A model generated the notes under the pieces. That model was not told where the DNA came from and did not search any database. It saw only the letters and a list, made by a program, of their open reading frames with translations. A stretch of DNA of 64,000 nt, from the NCBI RefSeq assembly GCF_910594005.1, contig NC_057848.1, positions 48,439,616 to 48,503,615 on the forward strand, given 5' to 3'. The position numbers and the translations under genes were made by a program. Shown in pieces: positions 23,101 to 35,217 of this stretch. This DNA is from Cervus elaphus (lineage: Eukaryota; Chordata; Mammalia; Artiodactyla; Cervidae). Numbering within the stretch: position 1 is the first letter of the stretch; each line of letters starts with the position of its first letter.

Positions 23101-23460
23101 AAGTAATTAGTGTTCCTTATTCATCTTAGTAATTATCCCAATTTGATTAATTAACATAAAGCTACTTCTTGATTGTTCAGAGGACTTATCAGAGTTTTGC
23201 ATTAATTTTCATTTTCCTTCTTTCTCCTTTCCTCTTGGTCTGTATTTGGGGGTAACAATTGATCTTTAGAGCAGGAAAAGGAGAAAGCACTCAAGTTCCA
23301 GCATACTGGTTGGAAGAAGGTTGAAATTTTTAATTAAAGTTCTGTTTAGGAAAACTTCCACTTCCTGTGGCAGATTAGCTAATGCAGGCCAACTTGTCTA
23401 CTGAGAACACCTGAACAAAATATTTTACAGAATCTGTTGGAAGATATCTGACATCTGTTA

Positions 23461-23936
23461 CCAACAAAGGTCCATCTAGTCAAAGCTATGGTTTTTCCAG
23501 TAGTCATGTACAGATGTGAGAGTTGGACTATAAAGAAAGCTGAGTGCCAAAGAATTGATGCTTTTGTACTGCAATGTTGGAGAAAACTCCTGAGAGTCTC
23601 TTGGACTGCAAGGAGATCCAACCAGTCCATTCTAAAGGAAATCAGTCCTGAATATTCATTTGAAGGACTGATGCTGAAGCTGAAACTCCAATACTTTGGC
23701 CACCTAATGTGAAGAACAGATTCATTAGAAAAGACCCTGATGCTGGGAAATATTGAAGGCGGGAGGAAAAGGGGATGACAGAGGATGAGATGGTTGGAAG
23801 GCATTACCAACTCGATGGACATGAGTTTGAGTAAGCTCCGGGAGTTGGTGATGAACAGGGAAGCCTGGCGTGCTGTAGTCCATGGGGTCGCAAAGAATCA
23901 GACACGACTGAGCGACTGAACTGAACTGAATTTAGC
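23461..23936 (+). mobile_element. BovB LINE, 5'-truncated, 3' end
   Basis: Starts in 'ccaacaaaggtccatctagt' and ends 'gagcgactgaactgaactga'. The encoded tail carries RCESWTIKKAECQRIDAF and LMLKLKLQYFGHLM, then a stop at 23710-23712. No clear target repeats found. Confidence 0.92.
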
Positions 23937-24169
23937 TTATTCACTTTGGAAAAGTTGTTGAGATCCTGAGAAGTTGAACACTGTTGATAGGGCTATCTAG
24001 GGCTCACCATGGAGTGGGAAACTTTGTAAATCATTTATGCTTTAGATTGAGACTAAAAAGGATTATAATCTAGACTAATGGTCAGCTAGACATACTCTGG
24101 CACTATCAAGAAATTAAAGGTATGCCTCATATAATCTCAAACTCTGCCTGGATTATGTTGATCTACATG

Positions 24170-24830
24170 ATTAGTTGACTAGTTCCTTTCTCAGAAGCAA
24201 ATCCTTTATGGAGGAAGATAACATTATCTTAGGTCTCAGTGTATTTTTTATGATGTTAATATGCAGTAGTCAGTCCACAATATAAAACAAACTAGATACA
24301 TGAAGATAATGAGACAGGATGACCAAAACCAAACAAATGAACAAAAAGGAAACAATACACAACAAAGATAAAAACACTGAAAATTCTGATCATAGAATTC
24401 TGAAAACCAAACTTTAAAGTGACTGCCCATAAGATCAAGGATTATAAACAAAACATAAACAGAAACCTAAAAGCTATAAAAGAAATTTATAACCCACATA
24501 AGAATTTTTAAAATAAAAAAATATAATTAATGAAATTAAGAACTCAATAGGTAGGTTTATGAGATTAGACTCATACAAAGAGTTATGTAGGGAAATGGAA
24601 TGTTTTAGAGTAAATATCTAGACTGAAGCCGAGAGAAAAACTAATTTGTAAGACATATACAAAAAGAATGTAAGAGCATAAGGGGTGTAAGAGAAGTTCT
24701 AAAACATGGTAGTATAGTTTCATGTTGAAAAGAGAAAGAAAATGAAGCAGAAACAATCTTTGAAGTGATAATAGCCAAGGATTTTCTAAAACTGATGAAA
24801 AGTATTAAGCCATAGATTTCATTTCTTTCT
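24170..24830 (+). mobile_element. Old L1 relic, 5' UTR / ORF1 region
   Basis: AT-rich plus-strand sequence with the flavour of an old L1 ORF1: a degenerate 'aagaactcaataggtaggtt', 'gagagaaaaactaatttgta', 'cttttgaagtgataatagcc'-type order (ending 'aaaactgatgaaaag'). No open frame remains. Recognition is by pattern only. Confidence 0.4.
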
Positions 24831-24831
24831 T

Positions 24832-24985
24832 TTTCTCTCTTTCTTTCTCCCTTTCTTTAACTCTTTAATTTATTTTTTATTTAAGTATAGTTGATTTACT
24901 GAAATGTTCACTTTAAAATGGTCAATTGTGTTATGTGACTCTCACCTCAATTTTTAAAAAAAATCCATCTTGATTATCCTTCTCT
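24832..24985. repeat. Pyrimidine tract and short L1 3' pieces
   Basis: A CTTT-rich tract (about 24820-24860), then 'gtatagttgatttact' (reverse L1 3' end), then a plus-strand L1 tail 'cactttaaaatggtcaattg...gtgactctcacctcaat' with an A run. It reads as the debris of at least two insertions. Confidence 0.4.
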
Positions 24986-26247
24986 TCCATCTTGATTTTC
25001 AGAGTTCCCCTCATATGCTTTTTTAAAAAGATTGAAGTATATTTGATTTAAATATGGTGTTAGTTTCAGATGTATAGTAAAGTGACTCATTTTAATCACT
25101 TTAAAGTGATTCAATCAGATTATTTTCCATTATAGATTATTATAAGATATTGAATATTGTTCTCTGTGCTATATAGTAAATCCTTGTTGCTTATCTAGTC
25201 TACGTATAGTAGTTTGTTTCTGTTCTGTGTTTCTATTATATCCCTGCACCCCTTTTCCCTTTTGGTAAGCATAAGTTTGTTTTCTGTCTGTGAATCTGTT
25301 TTTATTTTATAAATAAGCTCATTTTTATTATTTTTGTAGGTTTCTTATATAGTGATATCATATAATATTTTGTCTTTATCTGTCTGATTTCACTTAGTGT
25401 GATAATCTCTAGGCCCATCCATGTTGCTGTGAATAGCAATATTAATGTCTTTTTTATGACTGAGTAATATTCCATTGGTTATATATATGTTCTCCATCTA
25501 GTCATTTGTTGATGGACACTTAGGTTGCTTCCATTTCTTGGCTTTTGTAAATAGTGCCGCTATGAACACTGGGATACAGGTATCTTTTTGAATTAGAGTT
25601 TTTGTCTTTTCTGGAACTATGCTCAGGAGTGGGATTGCTGGGTCATGTGATAACTCTCTTTTTAGTTTTTTAAGGTACCTCCATAGTGTTTTCCTGGAGA
25701 AGGAAATAGCAACCCACTCCAGTATTCTTGCCTGGAGAATCCCATGGACAGAGGAGCCTGGTGGGCTACAGTCCACGGGGTCACAAAGAGTTGGACACGA
25801 CTGAGTGACTTCACTTCACTTCTTCACTTCATAGTGTTTTCCATACTAGCTGCACCAGTTTCCCACCAGCAATGCAGGAGGGTTGGTTCTCTTTTCTCTA
25901 TGCTCTTTCCAGCATATATTGTTTGTAGGCTCTTTGATGGTGGCCATTATGACCAGTGTGAGGTAATGCATCGTTGTAGTTTTGGTTTGTACAACTCTAA
26001 TAATGAGTGATGTTGAGCATCTTTTCATATGCCTGTTGGTCATCTGTATGTCTTCTTCGGAGAAATGTCTATTTAGGTCTTCTGCCAATTTTTGATTAGG
26101 TTATTTGTTTATTTTGAAATTGAGCTATATCAGCTGTTTGTGCTGAATTTATTTTGGAAATTAAGCCCTTGTTGGTCACATGTTTGCAAATATTTTCTCC
26201 CAGTTCATAGGTTTTCTTTTCATTTTGTTTGTGGTTTCCTTTGCTAT
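24985..26247 (-). mobile_element. L1, 3' half, reverse strand
   Basis: Reverse copy of the L1 3' UTR and the last part of ORF2. Landmarks are 'ttatagattattataagata', 'tgagtaatattccattggtt', 'gagtgggattgctgggtcat', 'gagcatcttttcatatgcct' and 'agaaatgtctatttaggtct'. It meets the plus-strand L1 at about 26247, so the two copies point away from each other. A BovA monomer is inserted at 25695-25830. Confidence 0.85.
25695..25830 (+). mobile_element. BovA monomer SINE inside L1
   Basis: 'tggagaaggaaatagcaacc' to 'gacacgactgagtgacttc', then a short CTTCACTT tail. Perfect 12-bp target-site duplication atagtgttttcc at 25683-25694 and 25831-25842. The host L1 reads through cleanly when it is removed. 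Confidence 0.95.
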
Positions 26248-27513
26248 GTATGGTCAATTTTTGACAAGGGTGCCAAGACAATTCAATGGGGTAAAAAGTA
26301 GTCTTTTCAACAAATGGTGCTGGAATAACTGTTTGTCCACTTGTGTAAGAATGAATTTTGATTCCTGTCTCGCACCATAGACACAGACTAACTCAAAATG
26401 GATCTAAATGCAAAAGTTAAAGCTATGAAATTCTTAGAAGAAAACAGGTGTAAATATGACCTTGGATTAGCTCACAGTTTTTTTTTTTAAGTTATGACAC
26501 TAAAAGTATAATCAATGAAATAAAAAATCGATAATTGGACTTTATCAAAGTTGAAAATTTGTATCCTTCAAAGGACATTATCAAGAAAGTGAAGACAACC
26601 TATAAAATGAAAGGAAATATTTGCTTATGATTTATGTGACAAGGGATTTGTACCCAGAATATATAACAAACTCATATTTTAGTTACCAAAATACAAACAA
26701 TCCAATTATAAAATAGACAAAAGATCCCAATAGACTTTTCTCCAAAGAAGGTATACAGATAGCCAATAAGTACATAAAAAGGTATGCAACATCATTAGTT
26801 GTTAGGGGAATACAGATTTTTAAAAAATGACAATAAGGAATATTGGTGAAGATGTCGTAAACTTGAGCCCTTATACATTGCTGGTGGAAATGTAAAGTGG
26901 TGCAGATGCTCTGGAAAACAGTCTGGCAGTTCCTCACATGGTTAAACAGAGTTACCCTCTATGTTCCAGAAATTCCACTCCTAAGTTTATACCCAAGAAA
27001 AATGAAAACATATATCCACACAAAAATTGTACACAAATATTCATAGCAACATCATTCATAGTGGTGGAAATGTGCCAACAACCCAAGTGTCCAGCAGTTG
27101 ATGAGTAGATAAGTGTAATTAGTGTATCCATACAATGGGTTAATGTTCAGCCATTAAAAAGGAATGAAGTACTGATGCATGCTACAACATGGATGAACCT
27201 TGGAAAACGTTAAGTGAATGAAGCCAGCCACAAAAGGTTACCTCTGTGTTTTCATTTATATCATGTCCAGAACAGGCAAACCCATAGGTACAGAAAATAG
27301 ATTTGTTGCCAGATGGTTGGGAGAGAGAGAATTGGGAATGACTACTAACAAATATGAGACTTCAGTTTAAGGTGATAAAAATATTCTGGGATTAGATGGT
27401 GGTAGTTGCACAACATTAGGAATTGCTAAAAACCACTGAAGTGTACACCTTAAAATGGGTAAATTTTATGGTATGTGACTTATGTTTCAATAAAAATGCA
27501 ATTTTTAAAAGTC
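26248..27513 (+). mobile_element. L1, 3' half, forward strand
   Basis: Late ORF2 to 3' end on the plus strand: 'acaagggtgccaagacaatt', 'caacaaatggtgctggaata', 'gacttttctccaaagaagg', 'tgctggtggaaatgtaaag', 'cagttgatgagtagataag', and the end 'ggtatgtgacttatgtttcaa'. Older than L1_BT. Many stops; only short frames remain. Confidence 0.83.
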
Positions 27514-28464
27514 CATGCAATTTCAACTAAATATAAGCAGATTTTAAGTGGAATGTGACAGATTCTAAGATTTATTATTGAAATACTAAGGGCCAAGAAT
27601 GGTATAAAAATGTTGAAGAATTTCAGAGTATTTGGTCTACTTGATATCAGTGTCCATTTTAAAGCTACAGTAATGAAGAGAGTGTAGTATCGGCACTGGA
27701 TTGGATAACTAGACAAATGAAACATAATAGAGTAAAAAAAAAAGACCTTCACATGTATGGACAAGGGAGACTGCAGAGCTGTGTGGAAAAGAGTCTTTTT
27801 AATAACTGTTGCTGGGTCAGTTGGATATTCCTATGGAAGAGAAAGTAAACTTGGCCTCTCACAGCATACATAAATGCATATTCCACATGTAAAAATCAAA
27901 GACAAAACAACAAAATGTCTTCAGGATAACATAAGACTATCTACATAAACTTCAGTTAGGAAAAGATTTATTAAAGAGGACTGAAAAGCACTGATTATAA
28001 AGTAAAGGCTTTGTAAATATACATGTTTCATAGTCTATAGATAGAGCCAAGACACATAGTGGAAAATGCCATTTATAATATACATAACTGACAAAGGATT
28101 CACATCCAGAACATATAAAGAACTTGTACTAATCAATAAGAAAAATATAGACAACCTAATAAAAAATAGGTGGGGATTTAAACCAATATTCACATAAGAA
28201 GACATTCAAATATACAATAAAAATGTGTAAACATGTTCTTCATTAGTAATTAGGAAAATGAAAATTAAAAGCACCACAAGATTTACTACCAGAATGACTG
28301 TAATGAAAATGATGAAGAATACCAGATATTGGCAAGAACATGGAACAACTAGTACTGTGCTAATTGGACTGTAACTTGGTACAAGATCTTTGGAAAATAA
28401 TTTGGCAGGATTCACTAAATTTGTACATATTCATGAGACCCAAGATTCTCACTTTTTGATAAAT

Positions 28465-28640
28465 ACCCTGGCTGCAACACAGGAGACCCAAGTTCAGTCC
28501 TTGGGTCAGGAAGATCCCCTGGAGAAGAAAAAGGCAGCCCTCTCCAGTATTTTTGCCTGGAAAATTCCATGGACAGAGGAACCTGGCGGGCTACAGTCCA
28601 TGGAGTCACAAACAGTCGGACAGACTGAACAACTAACATT
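28465..28640 (+). mobile_element. Bov-tA SINE, truncated head
   Basis: Plus strand: the second half of the tRNA-Glu-like head ('gctgcaacacaggagaccca', 'agttcagtccttgggtc'), then the BovA part ('ctccagtatttttgcctgg', 'ggcgggctacagtccatgg'). The first half of the tRNA-like head is missing. Weak target repeat around 'ataaata'. Confidence 0.85.
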
Positions 28641-28962
28641 AATACTAAATAAATATGTGTACATTTGCCCCAAGAAAGATATATAAGAATGTTTGTAGCA
28701 GCATTATTTGGAATAATCCTAAATTCAAAAGAATTCAAGCATCCATCAGGATGAAGAAATTGTGTTATGGTCACACAATGAATAGTATGTGATAATGAAA
28801 ATGGATGAATCATAGCTACATGTATCCAATCAATCACATGGGTGGCTCTTACAAATATATATGTGCATGAAACATGCCAGGTGCAAAAGAATATATATTG
28901 TTTTAATCAATTTATATGTAGTCTCCAAATATGCAAATCTTTCTATGATGGTTAGAAATTAA

Positions 28963-29034
28963 AGGACAGGGAAGCCTGGCAGGCTGCAGTCCATGGGGCT
29001 GCAAAGAGCTGGACACGACTGAGCGATTGAACAA
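28963..29034 (+). mobile_element. BovB 3' stub
   Basis: About 70 bases equal to the BovB 3' end: 'gacagggaagcctggcaggc' to 'gacacgactgagcgattgaa'. 'gggaagcctgg' favours BovB over the SINE form 'aggagcctgg'. A very short insertion. Confidence 0.65.
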
Positions 29035-29063
29035 CAAAAATTCAGTGAAGAATGAAGAAGTAG

Positions 29064-29350
29064 AATGTGAGGGTGGGATATTTCAAAAGAACAGCATGTA
29101 TACTATCTATGGTGAAACAGATCACCAGCCCAGGTGGGATGCATGAGACAAGTGCTCGGGCCTGGTGCACTGGGAAGACCCAGAGGAATCGGGTGGAGAG
29201 GGAGGTGGGAGGGGGGATCGGGATGGGGAATACGTGTAAATCTATGGCTGATTCATATCAATGTATGACAAAACCCACTGAAATATTGTGAAGTAATTAG
29301 CCTCCAACTAATAAAAAAAATAAAAAAACACACACACACACACAAAAAAA
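29064..29350 (+). mobile_element. Young L1 3' UTR stub with target duplication
   Basis: L1_BT-like 3' UTR ('gatcaccagcccaggtggga', 'gggatcgggatggggaatac', 'tagcctccaactaataaaaa') followed by an A-rich tail that has turned into (CA)n. Perfect 15-bp target-site duplication agaatgaagaagtag at 29049-29063 and 29351-29365. Confidence 0.95.
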
Positions 29351-29520
29351 AGAATGAAGAAGTAGTAATAGGGATGGAGTAGGATTTGGAGAGCATTCTG
29401 GGATAATGACCTCAGCTGGCTAGGAGTTCCATAGATGTTCACTTTGTGAAAACTTATTTCAGTTATTTGTTTCCATTTTGTACACTCTTCTGTAGGAGTT
29501 TTATACTTCACAATAAAAAT

Positions 29521-30088
29521 AAATAAAGAACAATCCAGCTTCTGCATATACAGCCCAAAGAATTGAAAGCAGAATCTCAAAGAGTTATTTGTACATCAAT
29601 GTTCATAGCATTCTCCACAATAGCCAAAAGATGGAAACAACTCAAATGTCCATCGGTGGATGAAGGAATAAACAAAATGTAGTATATACATACAGTGGAA
29701 TATTATACAGTCCCAAAAAGCAAGGAAATTTTGCTACATGCTGCAACTTGGATGAACCTTGAGAACACTATGCTAAGTGAAATTAGCTGATCACAAAAAA
29801 AATGCTGTATGATTCCAATTATGTAAGGTATCAAAATAGTCAAACTCAATAGGAAAAAAAAAGGTGGTTGTAAGGGCCTGGGGGAAGAGGGATATGGAGA
29901 ACTGTTGTTTATAGGTATAGAGTTTCAGTTTTGCAATATGAAAAATTTATGGAGATGAGTTGTACAATATGAATATATTAATAACTTAATACCTCTAATG
30001 TATGTAATCAAAGTGGTTAAGATGGTAAATTTTATGTTGTGTGTATCTTACCACAATTACAAATTTTAAAATTAAAAAAAATTTTTAA
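29521..30088 (+). mobile_element. Old L1 3' end
   Basis: 'ccaaaagatggaaacaactc', 'tggtggatgaaggaataaac'-type order, 'gctacatgctgcaacttgga', 'gaacactatgctaagtgaaa', 'ggtggttgtaagggcctggg' and the tail 'gttgtgtgtatcttaccaca'. This is the classical end of an old mammalian L1 ORF2 and 3' UTR. Confidence 0.75.
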
Positions 30089-30091
30089 ATG

Positions 30092-30345
30092 GCATCATTG
30101 GAAAAACTGGTGAAATCTAAAACATGTAGTTTAGCTAATAGTAGCCTACCAAATTTAATTTCTTAGGTTTAGCTAATAGTAGCATACAAAATTTAATTTC
30201 TTAGTTTTGATAGCTTTACTATGGCTTTGTAAGATAAAACAAGCTGGGCAAAGGCATTAAATAGAACTGTGTATTGTTTTTGCAAACTTTGTGTTAAGTC
30301 TAAAATTATTTCAAAATAAAAAGTTAAAAAAAAATTAAAATATAT
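30092..30345 (+). mobile_element. Old L1 3' UTR end
   Basis: 'gaaaaactggtgaaatctaa', 'tttgatagctttactatggc', 'aagctgggcaaaggca', 'ctaaaattatttcaaaata' and an A tail, in the order of an L1M 3' end. It contains a tandem duplication at 30130-30205 that I would not expect in the family pattern. Confidence 0.68.
30130..30205. repeat. 38-bp tandem duplication
   Basis: Copies at 30130-30167 and 30168-30205, each starting 'tttagctaatagtagc' and ending 'tttaatttcttag', differing at three of 38 positions. Confidence 0.92.
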
Positions 30346-31944
30346 AGTTGATGAGTTTCTATGCCAAATTGGAGGACAAGCTTGAATTTACAGAGCTAGA
30401 TAGTTTGAGTACTAAAAGGTCTTTTCCATTTTGGCTTTTTCCCTTCTGTTTTCCTTAAACAATGACCAAAGGTTCTGAAATCCAAGATCCCCAGTAGCAG
30501 CAGCCAGCCAAATATCCCATTCCCAAGAATGACCAAGAGGTCCTGGATATGAAGTGGTATTATTAAACAGACTACTTCGTTGTCGCCAAAGTCCACATTT
30601 TCTTTGGCTATTTCAATGTTTTTATCAAAAAATCAGCATAGGGTTTACTACTTCGTTCTCACAATAGAATAGATAGAGAAACTTGTGTTATTATTTTAAA
30701 ATGTTCCAAATTCTATCATGTGATGTGTTGGTTTTTTTTTTCCCTGCCAATGTTTTTAGTTTTTATTCAGTACAAAAGAACACTTGTGTTTTTCCTTATT
30801 ATTGGTAAAACTTCATGACCTAATCTACTGATGAACAGCTAAAAATTTTTTGTTTGAAGGAATAATTGAAGGCAGATATACTCATGTCTTCCATCAACTT
30901 AAATCCTGAATAGGGTCTTAATTTCTTGTCAAATCATGGGGTGGATTTCCATTTATTAATTTTAAAGGAACTTATATAATATCTACTGCAACTATATTAG
31001 ATATTTCTCAGTAAGATCAAGAATAGAGTATGCAAGTCTTCATTTCCACATTATATAATATATATACATATATATGTGTGTGTATATAGACATATGCATA
31101 CATACATACAAATACATACAGAGTGTGTATAAAGTAAAGTAATACACAGTAAAGTAATAACAGTGGCTATATAATGCTTTTGACAAATAATCCATTTATT
31201 TATAATAATTTTAAATGTAATTTAATAGTTATACCTCTTTTCCCCTGAAGGCTGTTTAGATTTAACTTTGTAAAATATTGTGATATTAATATTTATTCAT
31301 TTTACCAATTTTGTTTCAGTTCATTTCAGATTTAACTTACTCATACCTAAGATATAGATTTCTTTAGAAATCTAGAAGTAGACTTAACTGCTAGCATTTT
31401 AGCCATTACCTATATATTCAAATAAGTTAATAGATTAATCTCAAATACATTCCTGCAACAGATTATCTTGGTATAAATCTCAATTTCAGTTTCTTCTAGT
31501 TTTGACCATCCAGATTGTCTGTTCACAATGTAACTAGATAGTCTGTTATACTATCAGGTAAGTGTTCCTATACTTGATAATTGATCTTTGAATTGTGACC
31601 CTGAAAAAATACAAAATACAGGGTACTTTTAAACTGTCAAAAACAAAGTAAACTATGCAGTTTAATTTTTAGCATCAAGTGTGCTTTATTGGTATTAAAA
31701 TCTTTGAAGATTGGTGATTTATGTATGGCATAGATGGTAACATTATATTAGTCAGAATTATTAATATGAATATCCTATTGATCAGTCATTAAAAATAGCT
31801 AATATTTGTTATAATAACTTCCCTGTCTATTTCCTACCAAAAATGTAGAGCAGTATTATCCGCCTTTGGATCCTTGACTCTTAAGAATAGGTTATGACGT
31901 ATAGTAATAATAATAGTAGTAGTTAGCTATGGCAACAGCAGTAT
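30346..31944. other. AT-rich unassigned stretch with a microsatellite
   Basis: No gene or repeat family recognised apart from an alternating TA/TG/CA microsatellite at about 31055-31130 (atatatacatatatatgtgt, catacatacata). A 66-codon minus-strand frame at 30396-30596 has no recognisable match. Confidence 0.4.
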
Positions 31945-32190
31945 TGATAACATTTATTGAGCACTTACTATGCCAACTGCTGCTACAAGTGTTCTACAGT
32001 ATTTACACATTTAATCTTACAGCAGACATATGGAGTCTGTATTATTAGTATTCTTGTTTTACAGATGAGGAAAGTAAGGCGCAGAGAAATTAAATAACTT
32101 GTTTAAGGTTGCAAGGTTCATTAAGCTTGTAAATGAGAGTCAGAATTCAAACCCAGGCAGTCTGACTCTAGAGCTTATGTTCTCTCTGTT
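31945..32190 (-). mobile_element. MIR SINE
   Basis: Well-preserved reverse MIR: 'tttattgagcacttactatg', 'ttgttttacagatgaggaaa', 'ttaaataacttgtttaaggt', 'caaacccaggcagtctgact'. Confidence 0.88.
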
Positions 32191-32291
32191 TTGTGGTTTT
32201 CTTAAATGAAATCCCCTACAATTATTTAAAGGTCCATTCCTTCTAGTATTATCAGGATGTGTTATTTTACTTTAATCTTGTTATTTGCCTT

Positions 32292-32412
32292 TTAAACTCA
32301 TATATTATTCATTCAGCAATTACTGAATGCCTACTGTGTTGTAGGCATTGTGCTAAATACAAGATAGACATAGTCACAGCTCTCATGAACCTTAAATTGT
32401 ATTTAGGGAAAC
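32292..32412 (-). mobile_element. L2 LINE 3' end fragment
   Basis: 'caattactgaatgcctactg', 'taggcattgtgctaaa' and 'cagctctcatgaacctta' follow the reverse of the L2 3' end (ttattgagcacctactatg... ggagcttaca). Confidence 0.6.
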
Positions 32413-32791
32413 AGATATTAAATATTTCTGTAATACATTATTTAATTATAATTAGATATGGCTTATTCTTAAAGCTACCTCAATCTTAAAATGACTCTGG
32501 ATTCCTCCTTCAGATGCCCGGTCTTCCTCCTTCGAACCCCTCTAGTACACTCAAACTGTAGGTAGTCTGGTTTCCCTGATACTGTAACTATTTGGGCATT
32601 TGCCTTTTATCATTTTCTAAAGTTCGACTTCATTGGGAATAGAGATTACTTTTAAAATAATCTATTACATATCTGTTATGTTATAGTAACTTCTATTACA
32701 TAGTCTAGATTAAGATTAAGAGATTACTTTTTAGATAACCTGTGTAATAGATTATCTATGACAAATAGAGCCCAATATAGCATTAGCATAG

Positions 32792-32906
32792 AGTTAGTTA
32801 GTTAAGTCGCTCAGTCGTGTCCGACTCTTTGTGGCCCCGTGGACTGTAGCCCATGAGGCACCTCCATCCAAGGGATTCTCCAGGCAAGAATACTGGAGTG
32901 GGTTGC
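32792..32906 (-). mobile_element. BovA monomer SINE
   Basis: 'aagtcgctcagtcgtgtccg' to 'aatactggagtgggttgc'. Flanked by cattagcatag (32781-32791) and cattagactag (32907-32917), nine of eleven bases equal. Confidence 0.88.
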
Positions 32907-33324
32907 CATTAGACTAGGTCCTTAATGTATATTGATTGCTTAAATTAAGACAAATTAAGGCTGTATGTGTTGTTAAAAGAATAAAGATGATAAGTAAACC
33001 ACCTTAAAAAATTTAGGACAAATTTTGACTTACACTTGTTTATCAATTGCTTAAGCAGGTTCAATAAACTCAGATTGGAACCAACTCTTGTACTTGCTGT
33101 CTGAATTAGCTAAGCTTAATAAGAACAGAATAGTCACTAAATTAATGGGTTGCCATTGATAGACTGTTTTCACCGTGAGAGTCATTACCAAAGAACACAG
33201 AATCTCTTAACAAAGAAACATTTCTTTTTAAAATAAAAGATTTCCATGGTCACTTGAATCTACTGTGTTACTTTTCTTGACAAACTAAAGAAATGTGAAG
33301 ATTGGAAGCATCTACCATTATTTA

Positions 33325-34113
33325 TCAACAACCTCAGATATGCAGATGATACCACTCTAATGGCAGAAAGTGAAGAAAAACTAAAGAGCCTCTTGATGAG
33401 GGTGAAAGAGGAGAGTCAAAAAGCTGGCTTGAAACTCAGCATTTACAAAATTAGGATCATGGCATCCAGTCCCATCACTTCATGGCAAATAGAAGGGGAA
33501 AAAGTAGAAGCAGTGGCAGATTTTATTTTCTCGAGCTCCAGTATCACTGTGGATGGTGACTGCAGCCATGAAATTTCCTTCCTCCTTGGAAGGAAAGCTA
33601 CGACAAACCTAGACAGCATATTAAAATATTAAAAAGCAAAGACATTACTTTGCCGACAAAGGTCTGTATAGTCATGGTTTTTCCAGTAGTCATGTACAGA
33701 TGTCAGAGTTGGACCATAAAGAAGACTGAGTATCGAAGAATTGATGCTTTTGAATTGTGGTGCTAGAGGACTCTTGAGGATCCTTGGACAGCAAGGAGAT
33801 CAAACCAATCTATCCTAGAGGAAATCAGTCCTGAATATTCATTGGAAGGACCCATGCTTAAGCTGAAGTTCCAATACTTTGGCCACCTGATGTATAGAGT
33901 CGACTCATTGGAAGAGACCCTGATGCTGGGAAAGAGTGAAGGTAAAAGGAGAGGAGGGCGGCAGAGGATGAGATAGTTAGATAGAATCACTGACCCAATG
34001 GACATGGATTTGAGCAAACTCTGGGAGTTGGTGAAGGACAGAGAAGCCTGGCATGCTACAGTACACGAGGCTGCAAAGAATCAGACACAACTTAGTGACT
34101 GAACAACACCACC
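33325..34113 (+). mobile_element. BovB LINE, 5'-truncated
   Basis: Begins at the RT catalytic region (NNLRYADDTTLMAESEE in translation) and runs to the 3' end. More diverged than its neighbours: the open frame stops after 'LDSILKY' and there are small deletions near 33665 and 33765. Perfect 11-bp target-site duplication accattattta at 33314-33324 and 34114-34124. Confidence 0.95.
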
Positions 34114-35176
34114 ACCATTATTTAAGCAAAAAGACGCAAGATATGTTTTAGTGTGATGTACACATTCTGGAGGTTTAAATTTCTAAAAAGAGAGCTACTT
34201 TATAGCAGAACACAGCTAGAGGTGACTTGGTGAGCCAGTGAAATGACACCAAAGAAGATTTTGCTAGTAAAAATATGGGTTTTAAAATTCACTATTAAGA
34301 GTAACATATTCTATGTTTTGGAAATGGAACATACAGACAAACACTGTACATTAGAAGCTGAGATTGCTAATCATGACTTTACAGTTTTAAGTGGTGGGAT
34401 ACTTATCTTTTGTTTGTAATCTATGTTTTTTATTTCAATTATAGTGGCAAAATCATTATATGAGCTAGTTATTTATAGTAAAAACCTAAAGCAGAAGCTG
34501 ATTAGCTTTGTCTAAAAAGGTTCAGATATTTATTTATATTATTTTATAATGATGTATAACTTCTGAGAAATACTGAACTTAATCTTTTTCTCCATTTCTA
34601 ACCAGAGGACTAGAAAAATGGGTAAAGAAACATGTCAGAGGGTGGGAGCTGAGATGGTGGAGGAATAGGACAGGGAGACCACTTTCACCCCTACAAATTC
34701 ATCGAAAGAACATTTGAACGCTGAGCAAACTCCACAAAACAACTCCTGAACGCTGGCAGAAGACATCAGGCACCCAGAAAAGCAGCCCATTGTCTTTGAA
34801 AGGAGGTAGGACAAAATATAAAAGATAAAAAGAGAGACAAAAGAGTTAGGGACAGAGATCCATCCCGGGAAGGGAGTCTTAATACAGGAAGTTTCCAAAC
34901 ACCAGGAAACCCTCTCACCGGTGGGTCTGGGGGAAGTTTTTGAAACTTGGAGGGCAACCTAACTGGGAGGAAAAATAAATAAATAAAACCCACAGATTAT
35001 ATGCCTAAATGCAACTACCAGCAGAAAAGTACCCCAGACACTCGCATCCTCCACCAGCAAGTGGAGGCTGAACAGAGAGGAGCGGGTGGCATTGCTTAGG
35101 GTAAGGACTGGGTCTGAATGCCCTGAGGGCAATCTGAGGGAGCTAACATAAGATAGCAACCTAAACTGTGGGATAG

Positions 35177-35217
35177 CAAGAGAGAGAGAGCGAGAGAGAG
35201 CGCGCGCGAGAGAGAAT
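35177..35217. repeat. AG/CG-rich simple repeat in the L1 5' UTR
   Basis: A GA run with a GCGCGCGCG insert (agagagcgcgcgcgagagag), about 40 bases, inside the L1 5' UTR. Confidence 0.88.

Larger units (their letters stand above)
27514..29520 (+). mobile_element. Old L1 relic carrying three insertions
   Basis: Starts in ORF2 ('agggccaagaatggtataaa') and continues with 'acaatgtcttcaggataac'-like and 'gacattcaaatatacaataa' sequence to a 3' end at 29345-29520 ('tgttcactttgtgaaaactt', 'ttatacttcacaataaaaat'). A Bov-tA SINE (28465-28640), a BovB stub (28963-29034) and a young L1 stub (29064-29350) are inserted. Confidence 0.65.

Noticed and set aside
30396..30596. 66-codon minus-strand frame with a hydrophobic stretch
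   Set aside because: No known domain or start context; the neighbourhood is ordinary AT-rich sequence.
35177..35217. Possible Z-DNA-forming or regulatory element (CGCGCGCG within GA run)
   Set aside because: It is part of the L1 5' UTR and simple-sequence in nature. No separate role can be argued from sequence.
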